DNA of 64,000 nt, taken from the NCBI GenBank assembly GCA_964493325.1, contig CAZBMD010000003.1, positions 62,001 to 126,000 on the forward strand, read 5' to 3'. The notes beneath the pieces are model-generated. The model did not search any database. It saw nothing but the letters and a program-made list of their open reading frames with translations, and was not told the origin of the DNA. The DNA comes from CAZBMD01 sp964493325 (GTDB lineage Bacteria > Babelota > Babeliae > Babelales > RVW-14). Of this stretch, positions 26,294 to 35,199 are shown piece by piece (positions within the stretch are counted from its first letter, which is position 1; each line of letters begins with the position of its first letter). The position numbers and the translations under genes are program-made.

Positions 26294-27584
26294 TAAAAAG
26301 CCAAGAATTGCCATTATAACATTACGCAATTCCTATACCTATGGAGGCATTTTTTCATCAGTTAAAGAAGTGCATAAATTTTGCTCTCAGTATTTTGATC
26401 CGACTGTTTTTTTTCTTGGTTTCGATCACGAAATCTCTGCAAATTTGCGTGCTTTTAAATTTGTTTCATCCACAAAACCACTCACTTTTTTTGGTATGAA
26501 TTGTGTAGAAATTGGCTCTCGGTGGGCTTTTTGGGAGCCTGGTCATTATTCGTTTACCGTTGAGCAGTGGAAAGTGTTGCTCAAGGACTTTGATTACTTT
26601 TTTGTGGTGAGTGGGACCTGTATTGCTGCGCATCCCCTGGTTCTGCTTGATAAAAAATTTGTGATGTGGGCTTCAACTCCCTATAACGAAGATCGTGCTG
26701 AGCGCGTGAAACAGCTTTCTGGCATCTATGCTTTTATAAACAGGTTAGCAAATCCTTTTATGAATCGCATTGAGAAAAGCATTTTGACAAAGGCCTCCTA
26801 TATTTTTGCTTTGAGTACCTATTCAAAAATAAAATTTTCCTCAATTTTGGGTAAGCCTCGAGCAAATATGGTCATTTGTGGTTATCCTATTACTGCTAAC
26901 AAATTGACCAATTTTCAAAATAACAACGAACCGATTATCATAGCCGTTGGTCGGTTTAGCGATCCGCGAAAAAATATTGATATGCTTATTCGTTCGTTTG
27001 AAAAAATTCATCAGCAGATACCCAAAGCAAAGCTTTTCATTATTGGTAAAAAACCGTCAGAGGATAAGCTCAGTTCTATTGCTGCGTTGCCCTGTGCCCC
27101 TCAGGTAACATTCACTGGGCAGGTCAGCCAGGCCGATCTTAACAAGATGTACCACATGGCATCGCTCATGCTGATTACATCGTATCAAGAGGGCTTGGGC
27201 ATCTCTGGTCTTGAAGCTCTTGCCCGTGGTGTGCCCATTGTAGCAACAGACTGTGGTGGGACGCGTGATTATGTTATTAATGATTATACTGGTTATCTGG
27301 TGGATCAAAATAATGATGAAAAGATGGCTCAAAAGGCGCTTCACATATTTACAACGCCAGAGTTGCATGATCAGATGGCGCGTAATGCGTTGCAATTTAT
27401 TGAAGAGTCTTTTTCGGAGAAAAAAATTTATGATCAATTTAAGCAAGGACTGGTTACAACATATCCCGAGCTTCAGCAGCTCTTTGCTACATACGATAAG
27501 AACAATCAGGATGCGTTGTCTCAAGGGTATAATATGACGCAACCCGTTGTACCGTTGATGATGAATGAACGTTCTGGTTATTAG
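26280..27584 (+). CDS. GT4-family glycosyltransferase
   Basis: About 434 residues from the ATG at 26280 (AGGAG 9 nt upstream; a TTG two codons earlier is weaker). GT-B fold: V-G-R-F-S-D-P-R-K-N-I-D-M-L, then E-G-L-G-I-S-G-L-E-A with the E-x7-E pair, and G-G-T-R-D-Y-V. It belongs to the same class as the next gene but the two are not close duplicates. Overlaps the following gene by 20 nt. Confidence 0.88.
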   Translation: MKTIDKKPRIAIITLRNSYTYGGIFSSVKEVHKFCSQYFDPTVFFLGFDHEISANLRAFKFVSSTKPLTFFGMNCVEIGSRWAFWEPGHYSFTVEQWKVLLKDFDYFFVVSGTCIAAHPLVLLDKKFVMWASTPYNEDRAERVKQLSGIYAFINRLANPFMNRIEKSILTKASYIFALSTYSKIKFSSILGKPRANMVICGYPITANKLTNFQNNNEPIIIAVGRFSDPRKNIDMLIRSFEKIHQQIPKAKLFIIGKKPSEDKLSSIAALPCAPQVTFTGQVSQADLNKMYHMASLMLITSYQEGLGISGLEALARGVPIVATDCGGTRDYVINDYTGYLVDQNNDEKMAQKALHIFTTPELHDQMARNALQFIEESFSEKKIYDQFKQGLVTTYPELQQLFATYDKNNQDALSQGYNMTQPVVPLMMNERSGY

Positions 27585-28719
27585 TCATACCTACATTGCT
27601 GCAATCAATCGTGAAAAATGGCGCGTACTTGCAGGGTGCAATCCTGATGTTCAGGTTACGGTAGTCTGCCCCACCACCTGGCCATCGTGCCTTTTTTCAC
27701 ATCGGGTATCGGCTGCTGATGTTGCAGCTGATGATTTAAAAAATTGCCACTTTATCCCTCTTCCTGCTTTTTGGACGGGGAATGAGGTGAAATATTTTTA
27801 TTCATTTTTCCAGTTATTACGCGTTTTAAAATCATGTAGACCGGATGTCATTCAGGTTGAGCAAGGGGTGTGTGCGCTCAGCTATCTTCAGGTTATTATT
27901 TTTGCAAAGTTGCTTCGACTAAAATCCCGCTTTATTTTTTTTACTTGGATTAACTGGGAAGTTAAGCGGTCGCTTTCTCGTCGTTTGGTTTGGCAGTGGG
28001 TGGAGCGTTTTAATGCATATTTTTCAGACGGCGCTTTTGCAGGCAATCAAAAAGCAAAAGAGATTTTACAAAAAAATGGTTTTCACAAAACGATTACCGT
28101 GCTTCCGCAGCTTGGTGTTGATACCAAAATTTTTTATCCGGCCGTTGAGACTAATGTTGCTGGTCATCATAAAATTTTGTACGTCGGTCGTCTTGTTGTA
28201 GAAAAAGGCATTTTTCTTCTGCTGCGTGCATTTGCTTTGTTGAGTAAGCAGCAACCAGGATGGCAATTAGTTTTTGTGGGCAAAGGTCCTGATTGTGAAA
28301 AACTTAAACAAGAGATTCAAGGTTTACAGCTTGAAGATGCGGTAAAAATCCAAGACCCCGTTTCTCACGAGAAGATAGCGCCTTTGTTGCGTAGCGCTGA
28401 TATTCTTGTTTTACCATCGTATGATACTCTTGAATGGAAAGAACAATTTGGTCACGTGCTCATCGAAGCAATGGCCTGTAAGATTCCAGTAGTCGGTAGC
28501 ACCGGTGGTGAAATTCCGCATGTGATTTCAGATGCGGGACTTGTTTTTGAGCAAAAAAATGAGATTAATTTGTGCGAAAAGTTAGGCTTGCTGATGTGCG
28601 ATGAGAAAATGCGAAAGTCGCTTGGTGAAAAAGGCTACAAGCGGGTGATGAAATTATATTCGCATGAAGCGATAGCACAAGCAGCGATGAAGGTGTGGCA
28701 AAAAGTAAGAGAGGCCTAA
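27565..28719 (+). CDS. GT4-family glycosyltransferase
   Basis: 384 residues. GT-B fold; K-I-L-Y-V-G-R-L-V-V-E-K-G nucleotide-binding region and E-Q-F-G-H-V-L-I-E-A with the E-x7-E pair, followed by A-C-K-I-P-V-V-G-S-T-G-G-E-I-P. Last gene of the operon. The final ~262 nt (28433-28694) are repeated almost unchanged at 29836-30097, where they form a truncated gene. A short hairpin lies over and after the stop codon. Confidence 0.88.
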   Translation: MNVLVISHTYIAAINREKWRVLAGCNPDVQVTVVCPTTWPSCLFSHRVSAADVAADDLKNCHFIPLPAFWTGNEVKYFYSFFQLLRVLKSCRPDVIQVEQGVCALSYLQVIIFAKLLRLKSRFIFFTWINWEVKRSLSRRLVWQWVERFNAYFSDGAFAGNQKAKEILQKNGFHKTITVLPQLGVDTKIFYPAVETNVAGHHKILYVGRLVVEKGIFLLLRAFALLSKQQPGWQLVFVGKGPDCEKLKQEIQGLQLEDAVKIQDPVSHEKIAPLLRSADILVLPSYDTLEWKEQFGHVLIEAMACKIPVVGSTGGEIPHVISDAGLVFEQKNEINLCEKLGLLMCDEKMRKSLGEKGYKRVMKLYSHEAIAQAAMKVWQKVREA

Positions 28720-28731
28720 TTTAGGCCCCTC
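28709..28731 (+). terminator. Hairpin at the end of the glycan operon
   Basis: GAGAGGCC pairs with GGCCCCTC around a TAATTTA loop, one A-C mismatch. No proper T-run follows (AATAAATTATTGG), so termination may be weak. Confidence 0.45.
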
Positions 28732-28791
28732 AATAAATTATTGGTTTGCTCGTCGATGCGATCTGCTGCGAATTCTTATTTGTTCTATTCT

Positions 28792-29601
28792 TTAATCTGA
28801 ATGATAATCACATTTTTTTCCATTGTTTTTTTGTTGTTCAGCGATAGCATAGATTTGCTTTTGATTTAAATAATCTTTGCCAGACAAGCCGTAACGCAAG
28901 TGCCCGAGTTTTTCTGAGCAGCATCCACATTTCATAATAGTCAGAGCTGAAAGGTCAGCACGTCGTTCTGTGTACTCATCGTTCTTTTGCAGAAAGAATG
29001 TTTTAAGTTTTGACTCAGGAAGAAATTTCCAGAGGAGTACGCCGATTGCCATATCATTATATTTGACGTGGCTGGCCTCATGATATATGGTAAAGTGTTC
29101 TATATTTCTATTCATCAGAGCCTTTTCATTAATATAGATTCCCTTGAAAGTTGCCTCTCCGACTGTTGTAGAAGAAATGCCTTCTACAGAGTATGTAGAA
29201 GGCATTTCTTCTAAAGAGTATAAGGGAAGTTGGTTTTCAGGGTTAATTCCCAAAGCTTTGTATGCATGATTAAGGATATTTTTCATATAGTTGCTTGCAG
29301 GTTTTTTATCACTAAGATCGCTTTGAGTCACATATTTATTAGGCTGTTTTCGAGAAAGTTCGGTCATAAACTTTGACTGACAGAAAGTATCATATGCAGC
29401 GCGTACTTTTGCGTTATCGTTTGTATATTGGTACTTTTCTTTTTCTTTCTCGTATGTTGCTTTTACTCTATCAACTGAAGCAAGAACGTTTGGGCCGTCT
29501 TTTTTCATAGAATCCATGACTGGTCCACAAATCATGGGATTTACTTGTGTTGCTTGACTGCCGGTTAGAAGGAGGATTAGGGAAAACAGTATCTTTTTCA
29601 T
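28792..29601 (-). CDS. Exported protein with HExxH motif, putative metallopeptidase
   Basis: About 269 residues from the ATG at 29601 (GAGG 8 nt upstream; a GTG four codons earlier is less likely). Clear signal peptide (M-K-K-I-L-F-S-L-I-L-L-L). Residues 174-178 are HEASH, in the context I-Y-H-E-A-S-H-V-K-Y-N-D, a zinc-metallopeptidase-like signature; a downstream E-R-R-A-D-x-S could supply the third ligand, as in M48-like enzymes. Five Cys residues, four of them clustered near residues 225-230. The gene lies on the strand opposite to the flanking glycan genes and between two copies of a duplicated 262-nt segment. Family and substrate unknown. Confidence 0.65.
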   Translation of the reverse strand: MKKILFSLILLLTGSQATQVNPMICGPVMDSMKKDGPNVLASVDRVKATYEKEKEKYQYTNDNAKVRAAYDTFCQSKFMTELSRKQPNKYVTQSDLSDKKPASNYMKNILNHAYKALGINPENQLPLYSLEEMPSTYSVEGISSTTVGEATFKGIYINEKALMNRNIEHFTIYHEASHVKYNDMAIGVLLWKFLPESKLKTFFLQKNDEYTERRADLSALTIMKCGCCSEKLGHLRYGLSGKDYLNQKQIYAIAEQQKNNGKKCDYHSD

Positions 29602-29769
29602 ATAAAACCTCACATTTTAAAGAAAACTTACTCTAATTATCTCAAGTTTACCCTTTTTAATAAATTTGTCAAATAGCATTAATGAGTTAAAAAAATAGGA
29701 GAAAGTTTTCTTATTATAAAGTATGATAAAGTAATGTATTTTCAGCAAAAAGGCTTCAATTTGTTTGAT

Positions 29770-29791
29770 TTTTGGCCTTATATGGCCAAAA
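29770..29791. repeat. Inverted repeat near the duplication junction
   Basis: TTTTGGCC (29770-29777) and GGCCAAAA (29784-29791) flank TTATAT. It lies 45 nt before the start of the duplicated glycosyltransferase segment. The rest of 29602-29835 is AT-rich and shows nothing else. Confidence 0.4.
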
Positions 29792-29835
29792 TTATATTGT
29801 ATTTTCGACCATGGATGGTTAAAAATCACGGCTAT

Positions 29836-30125
29836 AATGGAAAGAACAATTTGGTCATGTGCTCATCGAAGCAATGGCCTGTAAGATTCCAGTAGTCGGT
29901 AGCACCGGTGGCGAAATTCTCCACGTGATTTCAGATGCGGGACTTGTTTTCGAGCAAAAAAATGAGATTAATTTGTGTGAAAAGTTAGGCTTACTGATGT
30001 GCGATGAGAAAAAGCGAAAGTCGCTTGGCGAAAAAGGCTATGAGCGCGCGATGGAATTATATTCGCATGAAGCGATAGCTCGAGCAACGATGAAGGTTTT
30101 GATTGATAAGAGGTGTCGACATTAG
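29836..30125 (+). pseudogene. Glycosyltransferase C-terminal fragment (duplicated 262-nt segment)
   Basis: Bases 29836-30097 match 28433-28694 without gaps at most positions, so this is a copy of the 3' end of the upstream GT4 gene. The frame is open from a stop codon at 29835-29837 to 30125 and would give about 88 residues from a GTG at 29859, covering only the second half of the C-terminal GT-B domain; it lacks the N-terminal domain and half of the donor site and cannot be an active transferase. The differences from the parent (for example P to L after G-G-E-I) show it has diverged. The last ten codons come from other sequence. Confidence 0.85.
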
Positions 30126-30141
30126 GTATTCGGCACCTCTT
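30108..30141 (+). terminator. Terminator after the glycosyltransferase fragment
   Basis: Twelve-pair stem 30108-30119/30130-30141 (one G-U), arms beginning AAGAGGTG and ending CACCTCTT, loop of 10. The T-run is weak (TATTTGATT). Probably shared with the convergent gene at 30172. Confidence 0.6.
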
Positions 30142-30171
30142 ATTTGATTAGGTTAAAATTTTATTAAGAAT

Positions 30172-32757
30172 TTATTTGTTCAATAAAGTGAAATCATTGA
30201 ACCTTGGTGGTGAAATTTCTTGGAGAATAGCCTCTAAAAGTTCCTCTCTAAGAGAGCCACTGTTCAATTGAGTAGTCCAATTTGTTACCAGTTTATTTAA
30301 TCTTGATATTACAGGTTCTTTTTTTAAGTAGGTGGGGATGTTGTTATTCGTTTCTTTAAGGATATCTTCTTTTATATCAACAATATTTTTTATATCGCTT
30401 GCAAGGAGATCTTCTTTGTGAATGAGCTTAAGATTTTGGCGAATAAACATGATCCTTCGGCTAATTCCTTCATATGCAAAAATTCGGTTGCTCCACGTGG
30501 TAAGTAAATCGTTGATGTTGTTAGAGTTTTGAACATCTTGATCCAATATGTTGAGCAAATCGTATTGTTCCATGGATTTAAGAATGTTTTGGATATGTGA
30601 TATATGGGTTTGCGGTTCTTCCCAAAAATTTTTAATATTTTCTAACTTAAACTCTGCACTCCATTGGTTTAGTAAATTGATTTTATCTAAATTTCCATCA
30701 AACGTATCCGTATAGAAAGGTAACAACAGATCTATCGTATTATTGTTTGATGCAGAACTTTTTTTCCGAATGAGCATGAGTTTGTTGCCAGAGCTTTCAT
30801 AAGGATATATACGATTATTCCACGAAATAATCCAAGTTAGTAATTCACCAATTAGGTTTTTATTAATAGAATCAGGATTACTCATTCTCGCTTTAAATTT
30901 GTTGTGTTCGTTTTTAAATTGGAGAGATAAAGCTGATTGCTTAAAAACCTCAAGTATATCTTGAATATGTATTATTTCTTGCCCTACAAGATTGTATAAT
31001 TCAAATTGCATCATCAATTGTTCTTCCATACTTGTACTTTGAGTTACTTTCTCTTTATGATCATTTATACCTGTATCGATGGCTTGTTTTATTGTGTTGA
31101 GTTCTTCTTCTGCGTCCACATAATCTATGTAGTCTAGAAGTGCATAATTCTGTATTTTTTCATTAAGTCTCAAGCTAAGGTCTTTGAATTTTATATACAA
31201 TTGCGTAAGATTTTCAAAATTTTCTGCCTCAGCATTAGTGTGGGTATATGCGGTCTGAAGGTCTTGCTTTTTATATTTATTAATCCATCTATCGACAAAG
31301 TTTTTTATTTCAGCAATATCCTGCTCATTAATTGTTTGAATGTTGAGTTTTCTTGTTAATTCATGATGTTCCTGATAAAGATTAAGTGTATCATGTGGGG
31401 GACATATTTCTTCAATTAATAAGAAATCTTTTCCAAAAAGTTTAATTATTTCGTAGGAATTTATCCACCCATTAATAATATCGTTAAGTGTGACTATTTG
31501 TTGTATGGGTACTTTTTTTTGATCTGAAATTTCAGTTGAAAAATTTTTGATTAATTCCTTAATAATATTTGAAGTAATGTTATGCCTTGAGTATATCGAT
31601 GTAAATCCTAAATTTTGAAATTCTAAATTTATTTGAAGATCTTGCGCTATATCTGCAATACAACGAGGTGTCCATATATTAATAAAGCTTTTAATTTCAG
31701 CAATAAGATCTTTAGTAAGTCCTTGTTCAGGTATTTTATTAAGTAATATCGATAATTCTTTGAGAAAATGATCCATGTCATCTCCTTTTAGAAATTTTTC
31801 AATAGTTAAGAATTCTTTCCCAAAAAGACTGGCTGCTTTGCAGCATGCTGTGCAATCTTTAATAAGCTTACTTAGAGCGGCTGTTTGATTATTTATTTCT
31901 TGTTTTTTATTTAAAATTTCAATTATATCTTTTTCAATTATCTTTTTTTGATCATTTGCGCTCCCTACTTCTATGCATCCATCTGCTTCACAATTATCAA
32001 TCTTTGTGTAAAGGTTGTTTAACTCATTAAGAAAATCTTGAGGAAGGTTATGTGGTGGGTATGTAGATACAGGTTCTGTATCTACAAGCATATTCTCTGA
32101 AAGCATATTCTCTGATTCTTCGATAATAATTTCTGTATTTGCAGGGAGCTCAGGTATGGAATAATAATCATATTCGGGCCATTCTCTTTTTTTACTATGA
32201 AAGTTTGTTTCTATGCATTTTTGCTCTATCATGTCGGGGATTGTTTTAAAATAATCAAGAAAATCATAGTTAATAATAAGTTCCTGTGATTTTTTAAGTG
32301 ACTTTATGAATAAATTGAGTTGTTCAATAAGGGTATTTTGTTTATTGCTGAAAATTTCCGAATTGAGATGCTTAAATCGTTGTTTGATTTTTGTTAAACG
32401 TAGGAAAAATTCCCGTGCCTTGCATTTTAAATTGTGGCTTATCAGATGTTTATCTTTTCCTACTGGTTCCTTATTGGGGTGCGTTGTATTTACTCTGCCT
32501 AAAAAATTTTTACAGGCAATTTCTATATTATTCATGAGACGTGTAATATCTTCGATATGTTGCTCTGCTTCGGCGCTATTTTTAAGATGGTTGGTTAATG
32601 CTGCAAGGTCTTCAGTAAGATCATAAAAGAAATATTCCAAACCAGTCATTTCGTCACCCGAAAGGCGAATTCCTTCTGCATTCATAGCTTTTGAGGTATT
32701 CCAAGTAACAAGAGATATTAACAAAAGGCTCAGTATTTTTTTAAGAGAAATATTCAT
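30172..32757 (-). CDS. Large exported helical protein with internal repeats
   Basis: 861 residues. Signal peptide of ~24 residues (M-N-I-S-L-K-K then hydrophobic, ending S-K-A-M). The rest is rich in Leu, Ile, Asn, Lys and Glu and looks entirely helical. A diverged unit occurs at least three times: [LV]-[FV]-G-[KQ]-[ED] near residues ~311, 439 and 587, each followed 30-60 residues later by a segment like I-A-E-I-K-x-F-x-x-x-W. Near ~641 and ~753 W-[NS]-N-R-I-x-x-Y-E precedes M-[LF]-I-R. No known domain recognised. An extracellular scaffold or adhesin is possible but not shown. Lies between the fragment and an ankyrin gene. Confidence 0.75.
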   Translation of the reverse strand: MNISLKKILSLLLISLVTWNTSKAMNAEGIRLSGDEMTGLEYFFYDLTEDLAALTNHLKNSAEAEQHIEDITRLMNNIEIACKNFLGRVNTTHPNKEPVGKDKHLISHNLKCKAREFFLRLTKIKQRFKHLNSEIFSNKQNTLIEQLNLFIKSLKKSQELIINYDFLDYFKTIPDMIEQKCIETNFHSKKREWPEYDYYSIPELPANTEIIIEESENMLSENMLVDTEPVSTYPPHNLPQDFLNELNNLYTKIDNCEADGCIEVGSANDQKKIIEKDIIEILNKKQEINNQTAALSKLIKDCTACCKAASLFGKEFLTIEKFLKGDDMDHFLKELSILLNKIPEQGLTKDLIAEIKSFINIWTPRCIADIAQDLQINLEFQNLGFTSIYSRHNITSNIIKELIKNFSTEISDQKKVPIQQIVTLNDIINGWINSYEIIKLFGKDFLLIEEICPPHDTLNLYQEHHELTRKLNIQTINEQDIAEIKNFVDRWINKYKKQDLQTAYTHTNAEAENFENLTQLYIKFKDLSLRLNEKIQNYALLDYIDYVDAEEELNTIKQAIDTGINDHKEKVTQSTSMEEQLMMQFELYNLVGQEIIHIQDILEVFKQSALSLQFKNEHNKFKARMSNPDSINKNLIGELLTWIISWNNRIYPYESSGNKLMLIRKKSSASNNNTIDLLLPFYTDTFDGNLDKINLLNQWSAEFKLENIKNFWEEPQTHISHIQNILKSMEQYDLLNILDQDVQNSNNINDLLTTWSNRIFAYEGISRRIMFIRQNLKLIHKEDLLASDIKNIVDIKEDILKETNNNIPTYLKKEPVISRLNKLVTNWTTQLNSGSLREELLEAILQEISPPRFNDFTLLNK

Positions 32758-32985
32758 CAGGAATCCTTGTGAGAGTTGTGTGATTTATATTAATTTTAAT
32801 GGTGCTGTTAGCACTCATGGATAGCGCGAGATAGAGTAACGCTATTTTTTGAAAAATTCCATACAGATTGATGTTTTTTTCTTAATTGTCTGATTGATAG
32901 TTATTTTTCTTGTTACCAATTTTTCTTATTTGTATGATTTTTTGTGCATGACAGAACTGATACGGTTTTTAAATGGCTTTGTTTT
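32758..32985. other. AT-rich gap without a recognised element
   Basis: Separates the 861-residue protein gene from the ankyrin gene. It has T-runs but I see no gene, hairpin or convincing promoter. Confidence 0.4.
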
Positions 32986-33636
32986 TTATAAATTTGATCG
33001 AATACCTGCCGTGTATTGTCTTTGCACAGCTTCTTGGTAGCAATCGAATTGATTGAAGTCAAAAGTTTCCATTGCTTTTTCGCGTTGGTTGATAGCCTGT
33101 TTTTTCTGTATTTGTGCCGCTATCGTGCGGTACAAGAAGTCAATAATTTCTCTGGGCATATTGACGTATTGTTGTAGACGTTTTTTATAAAAAAAGAGAA
33201 TGAATCGTGCCATTGATGATTGATTGCATGTACAAGCGTACTGGAAAACATTTAAACCGTGTTGGTTTTCTATCTTTGGATCGGCATTTTGTGTAAGTAG
33301 ATAGTATGCGAGTATTGAATCTTGCTGATCAACGGCATAATGCAGTGCGGTTTTGCCGTCTTTAGCGTTTGGTTGATTAATGATCGCGCCTTTACCAATA
33401 AGTAATTGAACAAAATGTAGCGCTTCGGCTTCATCATCAAGTAAAACTGCTACGTGCAGCGGTGCATAACCTGTTTCTTTTTCATAAGTCAAAACGCGGA
33501 TATCGCCAGGTTGAATTTTTTCAAAAAACGTACTGTCGTTTGAGCGAATGGCTTTAAAAATATTGTTTTGTGGATGAATAGAGGTAATGTTAAGACAGGC
33601 GATTATAAGCGTAATGCCATATTTAAATCTTTTCAT
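32986..33636 (-). CDS. Exported ankyrin-repeat protein
   Basis: 216 residues. Signal peptide (M-K-R-F-K-Y-G-I-T-L-I-I-A-C-L). Ankyrin units around residues 55-150: G-Y-A-P-L-H-V-A-V-L, D-G-K-T-A-L-H-Y-A-V, and H-G-L-N-V-F-Q-Y-A-C, the last being degenerate. A charged helical tail with Q-K-K-Q-A-I follows. Candidate secreted effector or periplasmic protein-binding protein. Divergent from the UDP-glucose dehydrogenase gene. Confidence 0.85.
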   Translation of the reverse strand: MKRFKYGITLIIACLNITSIHPQNNIFKAIRSNDSTFFEKIQPGDIRVLTYEKETGYAPLHVAVLLDDEAEALHFVQLLIGKGAIINQPNAKDGKTALHYAVDQQDSILAYYLLTQNADPKIENQHGLNVFQYACTCNQSSMARFILFFYKKRLQQYVNMPREIIDFLYRTIAAQIQKKQAINQREKAMETFDFNQFDCYQEAVQRQYTAGIRSNL

Positions 33637-33797
33637 TTTTATCTCCCATAGATGCTATTGTAGAAAAACTTTCGCATAATGATTCCATAATTATTTGTAA
33701 AAAACAACAACTGAATTGATGAGCGCTTTCTATTCAAAATAATCGAACACGTGATAAGCTGACAAAAGTAATGAAGTTATAAAAAAAGGAGATCATA

Positions 33798-35177
33798 GTG
33801 AAGACGATTGCGGTTGTGGGAGCTGGTTATGTAGGGCTTGTAACAGGTGCCTGCTTTGCTCAAAAAAATAATAAAGTTATTGTTGTTGAAAATAATGCAG
33901 AAAAAGTTCAGGAACTTTTAAAAGGACATGTGCCTTTTTATGAGCCAGGACTTGATGATCTTGTTAGACAAGGAATTGAACAAGGTACTCTGATTTTTGT
34001 TGAAAATGTCGCTGCAAGTTTAGCTTACAATCCAAGCATTATTTTTTCATGTGTTGGTACTCCATCGCTACCGAGTGGTGCGGCAGATCTTTCGTATGTG
34101 TGGCAGGTTGCCAAAGAAATTGGTCAACATCTTAGTTCCTATTGTGTTATTGTTAACAAATCAACCGTTCCTGTTGGGACTGCTCAGAAAGTCAAAGCTG
34201 TATTGCAAGAGCAACTTGATTTGCGTGGTGTTCTGAGCTCATTTGATGTTGTATCAAACCCAGAATTTCTTAAAGAGGGTGATGCGCTTAATGATTTTTT
34301 GCTTCCAGAGAGAGTCGTTATAGGAACAGAGAGCGAAAAAGCATTTGATGAACTTGCTGGTCTTTATGCCCCGTTTGTGAGCAATGATGCTCAAATTATT
34401 AAGATGAGTGTAGTCTCTGCAGAGCTTACCAAATATGCATCCAATGCTATGCTTGCAACGCGCATCAGCTTTATGAATCAAGTTGCTCAGTTTGCCGATG
34501 CTGTTGGTGCTGATATTGAGCAGGTTAAGTTGGGCATGTCAAAAGATAAGCGCATTGGTGCCCATTTTTTAAATGCTGGTATTGGTTATGGAGGCAGCTG
34601 TTTTCCCAAAGATGTCAAAGCACTGATCAATATGGGGAACGAACTTGCGTTAGAAATGAGCCTTATAAAAGAGGTTGATCGAGTTAATGATTCTCAGAGA
34701 CAGTGGTTTATCAAAAAAATTCTGACGTATTACGGACATGTTTTAGAAAACAAAAAAATAGGAATATGGGGCCTTGCTTTCAAGCCAGAAACCGATGACA
34801 TTCGAAGTTCTCCCGCTCTTGATACAATTAATGTGCTTTTGCAAAAAGGTGCCGTTTTGCATGTGTATGATCCTGTTGCAATGCCGCTTGTTAAATTGTT
34901 ATACCAAGATACGATCAGTTACGCTCAAAGTGCTGATGAATTATTGTCAAAAGTTGATTGTCTTGTGGTGCTGACCGAATGGAAAGAGTTTCTACGATTT
35001 CAGCCTCAGGATTTTACGGCCCTTAAAGATAAAGTTGTGTTTGATGGTCGCAATTGTTTTGATCCTGTCCGCATGAGCGAGCAAGGCATTACGTATCACT
35101 CAGTGGGGAGAGCTGGCACCGCTCAACAGGTTTCGCCGTTGTATGTGCCATGTGGAGGAGATATTTTAACCACATAA
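33798..35177 (+). CDS. ugd: UDP-glucose 6-dehydrogenase
   Basis: 459 residues; GTG start at 33798 with AAAGGAG upstream. Oxidises UDP-glucose to UDP-glucuronate with two NAD. N-terminal G-A-G-Y-V-G-L-V-T-G (NAD), C-V-G-T-P, N-K-S-T-V-P-V-G-T, N-P-E-F-L-K-E-G, and G-Y-G-G-S-C-F-P-K-D with catalytic Cys268; C-terminal W-G-L-A-F-K-P-E-T-D-D-I-R. All key residues are present. The product feeds the UDP-glucuronate decarboxylase at 18758. Heads an operon with a glycosyltransferase and a methyltransferase. Confidence 0.96.
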   Translation: MKTIAVVGAGYVGLVTGACFAQKNNKVIVVENNAEKVQELLKGHVPFYEPGLDDLVRQGIEQGTLIFVENVAASLAYNPSIIFSCVGTPSLPSGAADLSYVWQVAKEIGQHLSSYCVIVNKSTVPVGTAQKVKAVLQEQLDLRGVLSSFDVVSNPEFLKEGDALNDFLLPERVVIGTESEKAFDELAGLYAPFVSNDAQIIKMSVVSAELTKYASNAMLATRISFMNQVAQFADAVGADIEQVKLGMSKDKRIGAHFLNAGIGYGGSCFPKDVKALINMGNELALEMSLIKEVDRVNDSQRQWFIKKILTYYGHVLENKKIGIWGLAFKPETDDIRSSPALDTINVLLQKGAVLHVYDPVAMPLVKLLYQDTISYAQSADELLSKVDCLVVLTEWKEFLRFQPQDFTALKDKVVFDGRNCFDPVRMSEQGITYHSVGRAGTAQQVSPLYVPCGGDILTT

Positions 35178-35199
35178 GTACAAAGCAAAGGCAGCGCCG

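Noticed and set aside
28433..30125. Composite transposon
   Set aside because: The repeated segments are coding glycosyltransferase sequence with no transposase or terminal inverted repeats.
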